Below, in pieces: positions 5,876 to 6,025 of a stretch of DNA of 6,025 nt. The notes below the pieces were generated by a model. The model was not told the origin of the DNA. It saw only the letters and a list, made by a program, of their open reading frames with translations, and ran no database searches. The translations under genes were made by a program, and so were the position numbers. Every line of letters begins with the position of its first letter. Positions within the stretch are counted from its first letter, which is position 1. The stretch is from JBAOHV01 sp964450685 (GTDB taxonomy: Bacteria; Actinomycetota; Acidimicrobiia; Acidimicrobiales; Microtrichaceae): contig CAYVDN010000104.1 of NCBI GenBank assembly GCA_964450685.1, positions 1 through 6,025 on the forward strand. The letters are read 5' to 3'.

Positions 5876-5900
5876 GCATCAGTGATGCAAGTCTGTGACC
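5876..5900 (+). other. Candidate oriT nic region: short hairpin followed by AAGTCT
   Basis: GCATCA-G-TGATGC (5876-5888) is a perfect dyad 21 bp upstream of the relaxase start, followed at once by AAGTCT and then GTGACC. As I recall it, the MobF origin of plasmid R388 has a hairpin followed within about ten bases by a nic site ending GTCT. Here the hairpin lies on the relaxase side and the presumed transferred strand (plus) runs away from the relaxase gene, as expected when the relaxase gene enters the recipient last. Nicking near 5894/5895 is by analogy only. An operator for the relaxase gene is the main alternative. Confidence 0.4.
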
Positions 5901-5942
5901 CTCCTCGACGCTCGCGCCGGGGCTCGACGGGGGGGCGCATCC

Positions 5943-5968
5943 GCGCGCCGCCGCATAGGCGGGCGCGC
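5943..5968. repeat. GC-rich hairpin upstream of the relaxase
   Basis: GCGCGCCGCC (5943-5952) pairs with GGCGG (5958-5962) and CGCGC (5964-5968), giving ten base pairs with a GCATA loop and one bulged G at 5963. Part of the right arm lies in the palindrome GGGCGCGCCC (5961-5970). It may belong to the transfer origin or be a by-product of the very GC-rich sequence. Confidence 0.4.
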
Positions 5969-5977
5969 CCCCACCGA

Positions 5978-6021
5978 GCCGCGCCACGAGCGCCGGGCGC
6001 GGCCCCCCCACGCCGCGCCCG
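5978..6021. repeat. Alternating inverted repeats at the right edge
   Basis: CGGGCGCGGC (5994-6003) and GCCGCGCCCG (6012-6021) form a perfect 10-bp inverted repeat around CCCCCCAC. The left arm can also pair with GCCGCGCC at 5978-5985, so GCCGCGCC occurs twice, on either side of its inverted copy, allowing two mutually exclusive hairpins. No gene is visible in 5855-6025; the frame that stays open there on the minus strand has the composition of a shadow. Confidence 0.4.
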
Positions 6022-6025
6022 CGGG

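Larger units (their letters stand above)
1024..6025. mobile_element. Left portion of an integrative mobilizable or conjugative element
   Basis: The order is tRNA-Thr, candidate arm repeats, tyrosine integrase, MbcA/MbcT-like toxin-antitoxin pair, convergent MobF relaxase, candidate oriT. Integrase plus tRNA target gives site-specific integration and a relaxase gives DNA processing for conjugative transfer; together they define an integrative element with a conjugative mode of spread. No excisionase, coupling protein, type IV secretion or replication gene is visible, and the right attachment site is not reached. The element therefore cannot be classed as mobilizable or self-transmissible from this window. 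Confidence 0.7.

Noticed and set aside
5544..6011. 155-codon minus-strand frame overlapping the relaxase start
   Set aside because: It overlaps the relaxase N-terminus in another frame and its product is Ala/Arg/Gly/Pro-rich without motifs.
1..6025. CRISPR array, insertion sequence or rRNA
   Set aside because: No regularly spaced repeats, transposase motifs or rRNA-like sequence were seen on either strand.

Overview
The window looks like the boundary between a high-GC actinobacterial chromosome and an integrated mobile element. Supporting signs are the strong G/C third-position bias, GTG starts, a tRNA gene without encoded CCA, a conserved actinobacterial hypothetical protein, and a toxin-antitoxin pair that closely resembles mycobacterial MbcA/MbcT. 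Genus cannot be fixed from this; an acidimicrobial or other non-model actinomycete is a guess.

Left part, likely chromosome (about 1-1053): a minus-strand conserved hypothetical gene (126-764), possibly a second minus-strand gene running off the left edge, and then on the plus strand a tRNA-Thr(TGT) gene at 981-1053. A perfect 20-bp palindrome abuts the tRNA 5' end, and a plausible promoter lies upstream.

Middle part, element left end (about 1054-3324): two perfect tandem copies of an 11-bp sequence, which are candidate integrase arm sites. They are followed by a tyrosine recombinase (GTG start 1197) with a full R-K-H-R-H-Y catalytic set. Its position suggests integration into the 3' end of the tRNA-Thr gene. 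Next come an Xre/MbcA/ParS-family antitoxin (GTG 2462, strong ribosome binding site) and a RES-domain NAD+-consuming toxin. The toxin frame has no ATG, GTG or TTG codon upstream of its conserved catalytic Arg. The only placement that keeps the whole RES domain and the usual stop/start overlap is an ATA codon inside the antitoxin stop (ATAG). This is the oddest point of the window.

Right part (3335-6025): a complete 839-residue MobF (TrwC-type) relaxase-helicase on the minus strand, convergent with the toxin and 10 bp from it. Upstream of its start lies a GC-rich non-coding stretch with a short dyad followed by AAGTCT. The layout resembles the hairpin-plus-nic arrangement of MobF origins of transfer and has the expected orientation. 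Two larger GC-rich hairpins follow.

Taken together: integrase plus tRNA site gives integration and excision, relaxase plus candidate oriT gives conjugative processing, and the MbcTA-like pair may stabilise the element. No type IV secretion or coupling-protein genes and no second attachment site are visible, so whether this is a mobilizable or self-transmissible element cannot be decided here.
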